From an uncultured Collinsella sp. (lineage in GTDB: Bacteria; Actinomycetota; Coriobacteriia; Coriobacteriales; Coriobacteriaceae), in NCBI GenBank assembly GCA_900759335.1, contig CAAEUX010000004.1:47137-111136 (forward strand): a stretch of 64,000 nt of DNA, written 5' to 3'. How positions within the stretch are numbered: the first letter of the stretch is position 1; every line of letters begins with the position of its first letter. The position numbers and the translations under genes were made by a program. The notes under the pieces are model-generated. The model saw only the letters and a program-made list of their open reading frames with translations, searched no databases and was not told the origin of the DNA. This document shows positions 17,466 to 26,663 of the stretch, piece by piece.

Positions 17466-18284
17466 CTACTCGTAATCGTTCAGAATGTCGCCGAGCGGGT
17501 CGCCGGAGCCACCGCCCATGCCGCCACCCTGCTTGGCCAGATCCTTAAGGCCAAGGTAGATGAGAGCAAGGGAGATGCCGATGAGGCCAAGGGCGATCAG
17601 CGTGAGCTGAGGGATGGCAGCAAGGACAAAGCCGAGGATGAAGAACGGCCAGGTCTCCTTGGTGGCCATCATGTTGATGACCATGGCGTAACCGACGGAA
17701 GCGACCATGCCGCCGCCGACAGCCATGCCACCGGACAGCCAGTCGGGCATAGCGTTAAGCGCGTTGGTAACAGCCTCGGCCGGGATAACGCACAGAAGTA
17801 CTGCCGGGATGGCGATACGAAGGCCCTGCATGAGGATGGCAGCGTACTGCCAGCGCTCGATGCCGGAGAAGTCGCCCTTCTCGGCGCAACCGTCCATGGC
17901 GTGAGCGATAGCGGTGGCCAGGGTACGGCAGATCATGGTCAGGAACAGACCAGCGACCGACAGCGGGACGGCGACGGCGATAGCGGCGGTAACGGCCTTG
18001 GCCGAGTCGGTGGCGCCACCGTTGAGGGCGAGCACCATGATGATCGAAGAAGCGACCGAGGCCAGAGCGGCGTCAGGCGCGACGGCGGCGCCGACGTTAG
18101 CCCAGCCAAGGGCCATCATCTGGAGCGAACCGCCCAGGAGGATGCCCTCCTGAAGGTGACCGGTTACGAGACCGATAAGCGTGCATGCCACGAGCGGCTG
18201 ATGGAACTGGAACTCATCCAGAATGCCTTCCATACCGGCAAGCAACGCGACAATCGCAACAAGCAGAATAGTGATTGCAGACAT
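17466..18284 (-). CDS. manY: Mannose/glucose PTS EIIC component
   Basis: A 272-residue EIIC with hydrophobic segments starting ITILLVAIVALLAGMEGILD, the family segment GLVTGHLQEGILLGGSLQMM and ALGWANVGAAVAPDAALASV. It ends in a Gly-rich cytoplasmic tail (GGGMGGGSGDPLGDILND). It sits between manX and manZ in the usual order. Confidence 0.9.
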   Translation of the reverse strand: MSAITILLVAIVALLAGMEGILDEFQFHQPLVACTLIGLVTGHLQEGILLGGSLQMMALGWANVGAAVAPDAALASVASSIIMVLALNGGATDSAKAVTAAIAVAVPLSVAGLFLTMICRTLATAIAHAMDGCAEKGDFSGIERWQYAAILMQGLRIAIPAVLLCVIPAEAVTNALNAMPDWLSGGMAVGGGMVASVGYAMVINMMATKETWPFFILGFVLAAIPQLTLIALGLIGISLALIYLGLKDLAKQGGGMGGGSGDPLGDILNDYE

Positions 18285-18302
18285 GTATCGGACCCTCCTT
18301 TA

Positions 18303-19292
18303 CTATGCTTGAGCGGCCAGTTCGGCCTTAGCTTTCTTCAACATGGCGTCGAGATCCTCGGAGGAATCCGAAGGAACCTTGCGGACCTCGAACTTGACGC
18401 CCTTGGCCTTGAGGGCCTCGAGAGTCTTGACGTCGTCATCGCCCATGGCGACGGCGTTGGTGACGACGACCTTGCCCTTGGAGTGAGCCATGGAACCGAT
18501 GTTGACTTCCTTGATGTCGACGCCGGCCTCGATGGCCTTGAGCAGATCCTGCGGGTTCTCAAAGAGCAGCATAGCCTTGGTGTCACCAAAGCGCGTGTCC
18601 TTGACGACCTCGGCCATCTTCTTGATGGGCACGACGTTGGCATAGACTCCCGGAGGGGCAGCCTGCTCGATCATGGTCTTGCGGAGCTCGTCGTGAGCAA
18701 CGCCGTCGGAAACCACGATGATGCGGTTGGGGTTGATCTGCTTGGTCCACGTGGTGGCCACCTGACCATGAAGCAGACGGGTGTCGATACGGACGTGGGC
18801 AATCTTGATGTGCCCGTCGCCGATGACCGTTCCCGGAGGGATGGCGCCTGCAGGAGCAGCGGCGGCCGCAGCCGGCTTCTTCTCCTCGGGCTCCAGAGAC
18901 TCGGGCTTGACGCGCACGCCAGCCTTAGCCTCAGTCACGAGATGTTTTGCGATCGCATGTGCAGTGTTCTTTGCGTCAAAGCGCTGCGAATATGCCTCGA
19001 TGAGCATAGGCAGGTTGACACCGGTGACGATAGCCCAGGAATCGTGGCCCTCGATGAGTCCGCTGATCTGGTTGAACGGCGTGCCGCCCCACAGATCAAC
19101 GAGGAAGAGCACCTGCTCCTGGTCTTCGAAGGAAGCGATTGCTTCCTCGACCTTGGCACGGAAGTCGTCGGGGCCCATGCTCGGCTCGAGCGAGACCACG
19201 GCAACAGACGGCTGATCGCCAAAGACCATCGAGCCCGTCTGCTTGATTCCAGCTGCCAAGTCCCCGTGGCTAGCAAGAACAATACTTACCAT
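18303..19292 (-). CDS. manX: Mannose/glucose PTS EIIAB component
   Basis: A 329-residue fusion. IIA (1-140) has His9 in SIVLASHGDLAAGIKQTGSM; an Ala/Pro linker follows (about 143-160); IIB has its histidine in VRIDTRLLHGQVATTW and ends with a long helical Lys/Ala tail. Phosphate passes from HPr to IIA to IIB to the sugar. The start MVSIVLA has AGGAGG seven bases ahead. As first gene of manXYZ-manO it follows a roughly 330-base untranslated stretch. Confidence 0.9.
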   Translation of the reverse strand: MVSIVLASHGDLAAGIKQTGSMVFGDQPSVAVVSLEPSMGPDDFRAKVEEAIASFEDQEQVLFLVDLWGGTPFNQISGLIEGHDSWAIVTGVNLPMLIEAYSQRFDAKNTAHAIAKHLVTEAKAGVRVKPESLEPEEKKPAAAAAAPAGAIPPGTVIGDGHIKIAHVRIDTRLLHGQVATTWTKQINPNRIIVVSDGVAHDELRKTMIEQAAPPGVYANVVPIKKMAEVVKDTRFGDTKAMLLFENPQDLLKAIEAGVDIKEVNIGSMAHSKGKVVVTNAVAMGDDDVKTLEALKAKGVKFEVRKVPSDSSEDLDAMLKKAKAELAAQA

Positions 19293-19619
19293 CACATAAC
19301 CTCCTTTTTGTCTACGTATTTCCTACACGACATGAAAGGAGTATAGCTGTTTGGTTGGTGGAATTATAGCTAAATCCGCAAAAGGTTGGATTATTTGTTT
19401 AAACGTCTAGGTTTGTTACAAGTTGATTACGTTACTGCTTTTTGACTCATTACACGACAAGGCGTCGCTCATCAAGCCAAGCATTTTACAGATACAAGCA
19501 GGCTGTTCATTAATATCGATTTTAGGCAAGCGCGAATGCGCTTGTACTGCCGCTATTTTGTTTAAACAGACATGGCTTGACTATTTTCGTGACTTATGGT
19601 CTATGAAACCACTCAAAAT
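19293..19619 (-). promoter_or_regulatory. Leader and promoter region of the man operon
   Basis: An AT-richer gap of about 330 bases. On the minus strand a perfect tataat lies at 19360-19365, about 70 bases before manX, with no good -35 at the right distance. A second weaker -10-like element (tatact) lies nearer the gene. The string gtttaaac occurs twice. I found no -24/-12 (sigma-54) element in a by-eye search. No gene is visible. Confidence 0.4.
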
Positions 19620-19690
19620 AGTTGCGGTGGAATAGTTCTTGTTTAAGAGCCAGAAGGCTGGATTTAGGAACTATTTCACCGCAACTTATA
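19620..19690. repeat. Palindromic repeat family A, copy 1 (behind hypA)
   Basis: agttgcggtggaatagttc (19620-19638) pairs with gaactatttcaccgcaact (19668-19686) with one mismatch, followed by tata. It ends 7 bases past the hypA stop. Copies 2 and 3 are at 39840-39910 and 62059-62128. Confidence 0.85.
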
Positions 19691-19697
19691 GGGAATC

Positions 19698-20126
19698 CTA
19701 GGCGATGTGGAGTGGGTTGGCGGCGTCGACGGCATCGGGGGCGTCGGAGAGGCCGTCAGGAGCAGCGTCTGCCGGATCCTCTTCGGGGGTCTCGATCTGT
19801 TTGATCATGACCTCTTGGCCCTGCAGCAGGTATGTCTCGCCGCTACCGCAATGGGGACAGGTCTTGCCGTGCTCGACCGTCGCGTAGTCGCGGCCACATG
19901 CCTCGCAATGCGTCACAGCCTCGACGGGCTCCACAACAAGCTCCGCGCCCTGCGCGATAGGCTTTTTATCTGCTGCCCAGCGCCAAGCGTCGAGCAGCAA
20001 GTCGGGAACGACGCCCGAGACCTCGCCCAACAGCAACGTTACGCTCGAAACGCGACGCACGCCATGAGCGCGCGCTACATTCTCGACATCGCGAATGATG
20101 TGGTAAACGATCCCCAATTCATGCAC
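19698..20126 (-). CDS. hypA: Hydrogenase nickel-insertion protein HypA
   Basis: A 142-residue protein beginning MHELGIVYHII, where His2 is the nickel ligand. The zinc ribbon is CEACGRDYATVEHGKTCPHC, two CxxC pairs. HypA delivers nickel to the [NiFe]-hydrogenase large subunit with HypB. A C-terminal extension rich in Asp/Ala (from about residue 115) goes beyond the usual 115-120 residues. It follows the FAD oxidoreductase gene by 30 bases and lies 28 kb from the rest of the hyp genes here. Confidence 0.9.
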   Translation of the reverse strand: MHELGIVYHIIRDVENVARAHGVRRVSSVTLLLGEVSGVVPDLLLDAWRWAADKKPIAQGAELVVEPVEAVTHCEACGRDYATVEHGKTCPHCGSGETYLLQGQEVMIKQIETPEEDPADAAPDGLSDAPDAVDAANPLHIA

Positions 20127-20156
20127 TTTTTCTTCCGCCGTTCCCGTTATGGCTAC

Positions 20157-22934
20157 TTACTTGCGACCGAACTTAATCTTGATGGCGCGCTTGAGCGCGT
20201 ACTTGCCCAGGCTTGGGAGCTTTTGCTCGTATTTGACCATCGTGGAGCACTCGGGGCGGTCGCGATCCAGATGGATGGCGTCAAACGCGCACTTGGTGGT
20301 GCACAGGCCGCAGCCGATGCACTTGTTGGGGTCGACAATCGAGGCGCCGCAGCCCAGGCAGCGGGCGGTCTCGGCGCGCACCTGCTCCTCGGTAAAGGTC
20401 TCAACATACTCGCTAAACGGCGCAGCCTTCTCGCGTTCGGAGTCCACATGCGCAACCTCGCGGCTCGCGTTGTCGTAGCTCTCGAGCACAACGTCATCGC
20501 GGTCGAGTGCGGTGTAGCGGCGCTGATTGCGGCCGATGGTGAGCGTGGAGCCCGGCTGCACAAAGCGATGGATGGACACCGCGGCCTCGTGGCCGGCGGC
20601 GATAGCGTCGATGGCAAAGCTGGGGCCAGTGTAGACGTCACCACCCACAAAGATGTCGGGTTCGGCGGTCTGGTAAGTCTGGGGATCGGCAAGGGCGCCC
20701 TGGCCGCGGCCGAGCTCCACCTTGGAGCCAGCCAGCAGGTCGCCCCACACAATGGACTGGCCAATCGACATGACGACACGGTCGGCATCGACACGGCGCA
20801 GATCGTTCTCGTCGTACTCGGGCGCAAAACGGCCCTCGTCGTCAAAGACACGCGTGCAGCGCTTGAAGGTGATACCGCACACACGACCGGCCTCGTCCAG
20901 GTGAATCTCCTTGGGGCCCCAACCGCAGCTGATGTGAGCGCCGTCCTCAACGGCCTCGCGACGTTCCTCCTCGCTGGCGGGCATCTGGACCTCGCTCTCC
21001 AGGCAGAACATCTCAACGTGCTCAGAGCCCAGACGGCAGGCGTTGCGGGCAACGTCGATGGCCACGTTGCCGCCGCCCACCACAATGGTGCGGCCGGACA
21101 GGGTATCGATCTTGCCGCTGTTAACCTCGCGAAGGAAGTCGACGGCCACGGTCACGTCCTCGGCATCCTCGCCCGGAATACCGGCAAGGCGGCCGCCCTG
21201 GCAGCCAATAGCAACGTAGAAGGCCTTAAAGCCCTGCTCGCGCAGCTCGTCGAGCGTCACATCACGACCGACCTCCACGCCATAGCGGAACTCGGCACCC
21301 ATCAGGCGAATGATCTCGACCTCGGCCTCGATGACGTCCTTCTGCAGCTTAAAGCTGGGAATGCCATAGGTGAGCATGCCACCCGGGCGCTCGTTCTTCT
21401 CGAACACGACGGGCTTGTAGCCCTTCTCGGCCAGATAGAAAGCACAGGACAGGCCGGCCGGACCGGCACCGATGATGGCGATCTTCTGATCAAAGCCGCC
21501 AGCGCGCGTCGGCGTCACCACGGGCGGGACGTAGCGGGTCGCGGCATCCAGATCGCGCTGGGCGATGAACTTCTTGACCTCGTCGATGGCCACGGCGGCG
21601 TCCACACGGCCGCGGGTGCAGGCGTCCTCGCAGCGGCGGTTGCACACACGGCCGCAGATAGCGGGCAGCGGGTTCTCGCGCTTAATGAGTGCTAGGGCCT
21701 CGTCATAGCGACCCTGAGCCGCGAGCTTCAAATAGCCCTGAACGGCAACGTGCGCAGGGCAGGCCGTCTTGCAGGGAGCGGTGCCGGACTCATGCGTCTC
21801 GATACGGTTGTCGTTGCGGTAGTTGGGCGACCACTTGGTGTGATCCCATTTGGTGGCGTCGGGCAGCTCCTGGCGCGGATACTCGGGCACCTGTCCGCCG
21901 GCCTTTTTGCTGCAGAGCTTCTGGCCCAGCTTGGCGGCGCCGGCCGGGCACACCTCAACGCAGCGACCGCAGGCAACGCACTTGTCCTTCTCGACCTTGG
22001 CGACATAGGCCGAGCGCGACAGGTTGGGCGTGTTGAACAGCTGAGAGGTGCGCAGGGCATAACACACGTTGACGTTGCAGTTGCAGATAGCGAAGATCTT
22101 GTTCTCGCCGTCGATATTGGTGATCTGGTGCACAAAGCCGTTGTCCTCGGCCTGGCGCAGGATGTCGTAGACCTCGTCGCGCGTCACGTAATGGCCGCGG
22201 TCGGTCTCAACCACATAGTCGGCCATATCGCCCACGGCAATGCACCAGTCGGCGGGGTCGTCGGCGCAGCCCTCACCCATCACGCGACGGCTCGCGCGGC
22301 AGCTGCAGGTGCTAGCGGCATATTTGCCATCGTATTTGTCGAGCCAATGCTCGATATGCTCGATCGGCACCGAGGTGCTCGCGGCGTCGATAGCCTTCTC
22401 GACCGGAATGACATGCATGCCGATACCGGCGCCTCCGGGCGGCACCATCGGCGTGGCATTGGACAGCGGTCCCTTGGACGCCTGCTCAAAGAACTTGGCA
22501 TAGACCGGGTGCTCCTCGAGCTGGCTCACACGCATGTTGAGGAACTCGGCGGAACCCGGCACCAGCATGGGCAGCACCCACTGTTTGGCGCGCTCGGGGT
22601 TTTCCCAGTTGTACTCGAGCAGACCCGTGTAGCTCATGTCGTCGAGCATCTTCTCGATATCGGCTTCGGGCATGCCGGTGAGCTTGACCATCTCGGGCAG
22701 CGTATAGGGACGGCGCATCTTCATCTTGCAGAGCACTTCGGCCTGCTCGTCGGTTGCGGCCTCGGCAAACGACCAGTACTCGTAGCCCAGCAGCTCATCG
22801 CGATGCAGCAGACGGTTGGTGCAGTGCTCGCACAGCTTGACGATGGCCTCGCGCGGATGCTCCGGCAGCGGCGGCACGAACTCCGAACCGATGTCGGGCT
22901 CGGTGTAGCTAATCCCCGGTCCGTTGAGAATCAT
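20157..22934 (-). CDS. Iron-sulfur FAD/NAD(P)H oxidoreductase, GltD-like core
   Basis: A 925-residue multidomain enzyme. In order: a Cys/helical N-terminal region with LCEHCTNRLLHRDELLGYEY and a winged-helix-like LPEMVKLTGMPEADIEKMLD; the 4Fe-4S motif CVACGRCVEVCPAG; a GltD-type N-terminal Cys domain (CKTACPAHVAVQGYLKLAA, then CGRVCNRRCEDACTRG); an FAD site GAGPAGLSCAFYLAEKGY; an NAD(P)H site VVGGGNVAIDVARNACRLG; and a C-terminal ferredoxin with CLGCGASIVDPNKCIGCGLC. It would move electrons between NAD(P)H, flavin and ferredoxin or a bound partner; the partner is unknown. The start MILNGPG follows GAAGGG; an upstream extension has no support. It is divergent from the TetR gene across two matching palindromes, so it is probably inducible. 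Confidence 0.75.
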   Translation of the reverse strand: MILNGPGISYTEPDIGSEFVPPLPEHPREAIVKLCEHCTNRLLHRDELLGYEYWSFAEAATDEQAEVLCKMKMRRPYTLPEMVKLTGMPEADIEKMLDDMSYTGLLEYNWENPERAKQWVLPMLVPGSAEFLNMRVSQLEEHPVYAKFFEQASKGPLSNATPMVPPGGAGIGMHVIPVEKAIDAASTSVPIEHIEHWLDKYDGKYAASTCSCRASRRVMGEGCADDPADWCIAVGDMADYVVETDRGHYVTRDEVYDILRQAEDNGFVHQITNIDGENKIFAICNCNVNVCYALRTSQLFNTPNLSRSAYVAKVEKDKCVACGRCVEVCPAGAAKLGQKLCSKKAGGQVPEYPRQELPDATKWDHTKWSPNYRNDNRIETHESGTAPCKTACPAHVAVQGYLKLAAQGRYDEALALIKRENPLPAICGRVCNRRCEDACTRGRVDAAVAIDEVKKFIAQRDLDAATRYVPPVVTPTRAGGFDQKIAIIGAGPAGLSCAFYLAEKGYKPVVFEKNERPGGMLTYGIPSFKLQKDVIEAEVEIIRLMGAEFRYGVEVGRDVTLDELREQGFKAFYVAIGCQGGRLAGIPGEDAEDVTVAVDFLREVNSGKIDTLSGRTIVVGGGNVAIDVARNACRLGSEHVEMFCLESEVQMPASEEERREAVEDGAHISCGWGPKEIHLDEAGRVCGITFKRCTRVFDDEGRFAPEYDENDLRRVDADRVVMSIGQSIVWGDLLAGSKVELGRGQGALADPQTYQTAEPDIFVGGDVYTGPSFAIDAIAAGHEAAVSIHRFVQPGSTLTIGRNQRRYTALDRDDVVLESYDNASREVAHVDSEREKAAPFSEYVETFTEEQVRAETARCLGCGASIVDPNKCIGCGLCTTKCAFDAIHLDRDRPECSTMVKYEQKLPSLGKYALKRAIKIKFGRK

Positions 22935-23027
22935 GGTTGTCCCTTCTCTTGCCACAGCCCGGCGAGACCGCGGCACCCCTCTTTTTTGCAGGCCGGGCAT
23001 GCCCCCATGCCGTTCACCCGCCATTAG

Positions 23028-23065
23028 TTGACATTGTGTCAAAAATAGTATTGACGAACCGTCAA
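23028..23065. promoter_or_regulatory. Two perfect 15-bp palindromes, candidate TetR operators
   Basis: ttgacattgtgtcaa (23028-23042) and ttgacgaaccgtcaa (23051-23065) are both perfect 6-3-6 palindromes with the same ttgac half, with centres 23 bp apart. They sit between the divergent oxidoreductase and TetR genes. This is the expected arrangement for a TetR-family repressor controlling both. Binding is inferred. Confidence 0.7.
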
Positions 23066-23123
23066 CAATATTCAAGACTGTTAGGCGAACGGTCAGGCAA
23101 AAGAGGATGAAAGGCGGCAAAAC

Positions 23124-23786
23124 ATGGGCAACAACGCAGCAGATACCTCTGTGGTCGATGCCGTTCCCGCATCCGATAGCGCGGCAAAGCGCCTGACGGG
23201 CGACGAGCGCCGTCGCGAGATCCTCGATGCTGTGCGCACCGTAAGCTCCGAGCTAGGCGTGTCCCACCTATCGGTATCGGCCGTGGCCAAGCGAGCCGGC
23301 TGCACGCGCTCGCTGTTCTACCACTACTTCGCCGATATGGACGCCGCCGTCACCGCTGTTATGGACGAGGCAATCGACGGTTTTATCTCCGAACTCGAGC
23401 AGTGGAACGCCAACCGCATCGTCGGTGATATCGAGGGCGCACTCGACACCGTCGCCCCGCTCTTTAAGCGCCTGGTCGCCAGCGGCCACGAGCTGCCGAG
23501 TACGCTCACCTCAAGCAGCGGCGCGCTCTACGGCGGCTTTTTGCACAACGTGGTCCAGCGCGTGGCGCAGTATATCTGCGACACCACCGTAGTGGATTTT
23601 GTCGCCCATCATGAGCTACGCATCGACCATGTCTACGAGACGTTCTACACCCTCATCATGGGCCTTTTGATGTATATCCGCACGCACCCCGATGTGCCCG
23701 ACGAAACGGTCAAGGAAATCATCGCCTCGACACTCCACATCGAGGGCTATACCGCCAAGTATCCGGAGCGCAAGCCCCAGAACTGA
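23124..23786 (+). CDS. TetR/AcrR family transcriptional regulator
   Basis: A 220-residue regulator. Residues about 25-75 form the TetR helix-turn-helix: RREILDAVRTVSSELGVSHL and SVSAVAKRAGCTRSLFYHYF. The all-helical C-terminal part would bind the inducer. It starts about 60 bases after two palindromes that probably are its operators. The membrane protein gene follows 63 bases downstream on the same strand, so the ligand may relate to that protein's substrate or to the divergent oxidoreductase. Confidence 0.85.
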   Translation: MGNNAADTSVVDAVPASDSAAKRLTGDERRREILDAVRTVSSELGVSHLSVSAVAKRAGCTRSLFYHYFADMDAAVTAVMDEAIDGFISELEQWNANRIVGDIEGALDTVAPLFKRLVASGHELPSTLTSSSGALYGGFLHNVVQRVAQYICDTTVVDFVAHHELRIDHVYETFYTLIMGLLMYIRTHPDVPDETVKEIIASTLHIEGYTAKYPERKPQN

Positions 23787-23849
23787 CGACATTTGGCCAA
23801 ACTGCCCGCGATCAGAAGAGGGGCCGCGGGCGTGTGAAAGGAGAGCAGC

Positions 23850-24857
23850 ATGCTGTTCGACGTTTGGGGTAGCGATACCCTTATCCACTGGGCTGGCTGG
23901 GCCATGGTCTTTATTGGCCTGATCGTGCTCAACGAGGTCGGCCGCCGCACCAAGCTGGGCGCGGCAATCATCTTTGGCGTGGCTCCGCTGGCCATGACCA
24001 TCTACTGCGTCGCCATCGCCGTGGGCGTTTCGCAAGGTGCCGAGTGGGCGCTCACCAACCCCACCCATGTGTACCAGAACAGCTGGTTCCACTACGCCAA
24101 GGTATACGCGGCGCTGGCCGGTTGCTGGGGCTTCATTGCCATTAAGTACCAGTGGGGCAAGATCGGCAAGGCGCATTGGTTCCGCGCGTGGCCGTTTGTG
24201 ATCGTCGCCATCAACATCTTGATCGCCGTCGTGTCCGACTTCGAGAGCGCCTATCACTTCTTTGTCCTGGGCGAGTCCACCTGGGTCACTTCCGAGGGTG
24301 CCACACAGCTTGCCGGCTGGAACAACGTGTTCAACGGCATCGCCGGTCTCATCAACATCTTCTGCATGACCGGTTGGTGGAGCGTCTACGCCTCCGAGGA
24401 CAAGACCGACATGCTGTGGCCCGACATGACCTGGGTCTACATCATCGCCTACGATATCTGGAACTTCTGCTACACCTACAACTGCCTGCCCACCCACTCC
24501 TGGTTCTGCGGCTTTGCACTGCTGCTGGCGCCCACCGTCGCCGCCTTTATCTGGAACAAGGGCGGCTGGATCCAGAACCGCGCCTTTACGCTGGCCATTT
24601 GGTGCATGTTTGCCCAGGTGTTCCCCTACTTCCAGGAGGAGTCCATCTTTGTGACCCACTCCACGCTCGACCCCGGCGCCGCCACCGCGGTCTCGATTGC
24701 CGCGCTGGTCGCCAACGTCGCCGCGATCATCTACATCGCCTACCGCGCCAAGAAGCTCGGCCGCAATCCCTACAAGCAGGATGTCTTTGAGGGCACCAGC
24801 GATTGGGAGAAGGCCACCGCTCGTCGCGCCAAGGTCGATTACGCTCACGCCGAGTAA
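23850..24857 (+). CDS. Polytopic membrane protein (DUF5692-like) of unknown function
   Basis: A 335-residue protein with about nine hydrophobic segments, unusually rich in Trp and Tyr inside the membrane (for example WVYIIAYDIWNFCYTYNCLP). It starts MLFDVWGSDTLIHWAGWAMV after AAAGGAGAG and ends with a charged cytoplasmic tail. I associate it loosely with DUF5692. There is no transporter motif I recognise. The TetR regulator and iron-sulfur flavoenzyme beside it suggest a substrate-inducible redox or uptake module, which is inference. A strong terminator follows. Confidence 0.6.
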   Translation: MLFDVWGSDTLIHWAGWAMVFIGLIVLNEVGRRTKLGAAIIFGVAPLAMTIYCVAIAVGVSQGAEWALTNPTHVYQNSWFHYAKVYAALAGCWGFIAIKYQWGKIGKAHWFRAWPFVIVAINILIAVVSDFESAYHFFVLGESTWVTSEGATQLAGWNNVFNGIAGLINIFCMTGWWSVYASEDKTDMLWPDMTWVYIIAYDIWNFCYTYNCLPTHSWFCGFALLLAPTVAAFIWNKGGWIQNRAFTLAIWCMFAQVFPYFQEESIFVTHSTLDPGAATAVSIAALVANVAAIIYIAYRAKKLGRNPYKQDVFEGTSDWEKATARRAKVDYAHAE

Positions 24858-24925
24858 CATGTTGGTCGCTGTTGGCGCCTGGGCATAGGCCCGCCCGCCA
24901 GGTTTTTCATCCAATGCCTCGCAGA

Positions 24926-24966
24926 GCCCCCGGAAAGCGTTTCGCTCGCTTTTCGGGGGCTTTTGT
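24926..24966 (+). terminator. Rho-independent terminator
   Basis: gcccccggaaagcg and cgcttttcgggggc form a 14-bp stem (one G-T pair) around tttcgct, followed by ttttg. It ends the TetR/membrane-protein transcript. Confidence 0.88.
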
Positions 24967-25093
24967 CGTTGCGTCTCTATTCATCTATTCAAAAACATGC
25001 GCATATATAAAATCGGATTTCAAATCATGAGGCGGCTCTATAGGGTCCTGTTTTTGGGTACAGTGTTGTCCCGATATTGAGCTTGGGGGATAT

Positions 25094-26590
25094 ATGAAAG
25101 ATGAGACGACGGGCCAAGAGGACGCGGTCCAAGATGCAGAAGCGTGTGCCGAGGCCCTGGAGAGCCTAGACCGGATTTCGCTTGACGATGTTGCGTTTGA
25201 CGATTCGGGCGTTGATGTGCAGGATGAGTCGGAAGCCGAGGCGCAGTCCGATGATCAGGATGCAGACGACGTTGAGCCTGCCGAAGATGAGGCAGATCAC
25301 GAAGACACCGAATGCGAGGCCGACGACCAGCCCGAATCCGACACGAGCGAGGAAACCATCTTGCTCGACAGCTTGCCGGCCGAAGATTCGCTGACCCGCG
25401 AGCTTCCCGGCCTGGGCTCCGCTCCTGCCGTGGACGAGACCATCGCCATGGGCGATATTCCCCTGCCGTCCGTTCCCTCGGCACGCGAGGCCGAGGTCCG
25501 CCATCGCAAGATGTCGCCCAAGCGCCGCAATCTGATGGTCGCCGGTGTCGTGGCCGTCGCGCTCGTCGCCGGCGGTGCAGGCTATGCTGCCTGGAACGGA
25601 TATCAGCAAGAGCAGGCTGCCGCTGTCGCCGCCAATGCCCACACGATGATGTCGGTGCAGATTGGCGCGCATGCCGCGGGCCTCGACTGTTCCACTGGCT
25701 CCAAGATTCCCGTACAGGTGAGCGGTCAGGATTCTGACGGCTCCTCCGTGAGCGAAACGCTCTATGTTGACGAGCACGGCCGCGGCATCAAACTGCTGCC
25801 CGGCGATTACACGCTCTCCATCGCTGCCTCCCCCATCGCGGCCGACGGCACCATCTATACCGTCCCGACCACCAAGACGCAGGTCACCGTTAAGAGCGAT
25901 GGACAGGATTTAAGTGCCCAGGCTACCTTTAAGCTCAAGGTGCCTTCGGCCGACACGGTAACCGACGACCAGATCGATGCCGCCGCCAAGTATGCCGAGG
26001 AGGGCGGTGCGAGCTCCGCCGCCACCGCCAAGGTACTCCAGCAGGCGGCAACCGCGCGGCGCGACGCCGCCGTCAATGCCGTGAGCGCGCAAAAGGCACA
26101 GGCATCCCGTGATGCTGACGCTCGCCACAAGGCAACCGACCTCTACCAGCTCGATATTCCCGTCGAGTGGTACGGCAAGGTCGCAACTTGGCAAAACGGC
26201 AGCACGCTATGCATCTATCTGGGCGACGACGCCAATACGCCGCTCGTGACGCTCGTCGCCGTGCGCGATGGCGAGACCTTTACGCCCGATGACGGCGATA
26301 CGGTTTTGGGCACGGTCAGCCTGGGCAACGGTTATACCGTCTATGCCAGCGGCCCCGTCTATCCGTACGTGGTGCCCCAGACTATCAACGGGCGCACCCA
26401 GAATCCCGTGTCGACCTACCCCATGGACACGGCCATTGAGCTTGTCGAGCTGACGACCGGCAACCGCTATACGTATAGCCAGATCAAGAACGTGCTGGTC
26501 GGCAAAGACGGCAAGGCCGACGCCGCCACCAAACTCGAGACCGACTACCTCGCCCAGATTCTCCTGCCGAGCATCAAAGCCCAGGACTAG
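25094..26590 (+). CDS. Membrane-anchored hypothetical protein with acidic N-terminus
   Basis: A 498-residue protein not recognised as a family. Residues 1-110 are very acidic and probably disordered and cytoplasmic (for example DESEAEAQSDDQDADDVEPA). A basic stretch (KMSPKRRN) precedes one membrane helix at about 151-172 (LMVAGVVAVALVAGGAGYAA), so the remaining 320 residues should lie outside. That part has beta-rich segments (LPGDYTLSIAASPI), an Ala-rich helix at about 290-350 and a final domain beginning LYQLDIPVEWYGKVATW. It is a single-gene unit. Expression is plausible from the ribosome site and codon pattern; no function is proposed. Confidence 0.7.
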   Translation: MKDETTGQEDAVQDAEACAEALESLDRISLDDVAFDDSGVDVQDESEAEAQSDDQDADDVEPAEDEADHEDTECEADDQPESDTSEETILLDSLPAEDSLTRELPGLGSAPAVDETIAMGDIPLPSVPSAREAEVRHRKMSPKRRNLMVAGVVAVALVAGGAGYAAWNGYQQEQAAAVAANAHTMMSVQIGAHAAGLDCSTGSKIPVQVSGQDSDGSSVSETLYVDEHGRGIKLLPGDYTLSIAASPIAADGTIYTVPTTKTQVTVKSDGQDLSAQATFKLKVPSADTVTDDQIDAAAKYAEEGGASSAATAKVLQQAATARRDAAVNAVSAQKAQASRDADARHKATDLYQLDIPVEWYGKVATWQNGSTLCIYLGDDANTPLVTLVAVRDGETFTPDDGDTVLGTVSLGNGYTVYASGPVYPYVVPQTINGRTQNPVSTYPMDTAIELVELTTGNRYTYSQIKNVLVGKDGKADAATKLETDYLAQILLPSIKAQD

Positions 26591-26663
26591 CCTGGCGCAG
26601 CAACGTGCTCCCCAATCGTGATGAAGGAGCCAGGAGGTCCTGACCCCACAGGCCCATAGATGA

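Noticed and set aside
19293..19619. Sigma-54 promoter for manXYZ
   Set aside because: No ggcac-N5-ttgc type element with correct spacing was found by eye; a tataat is present instead.
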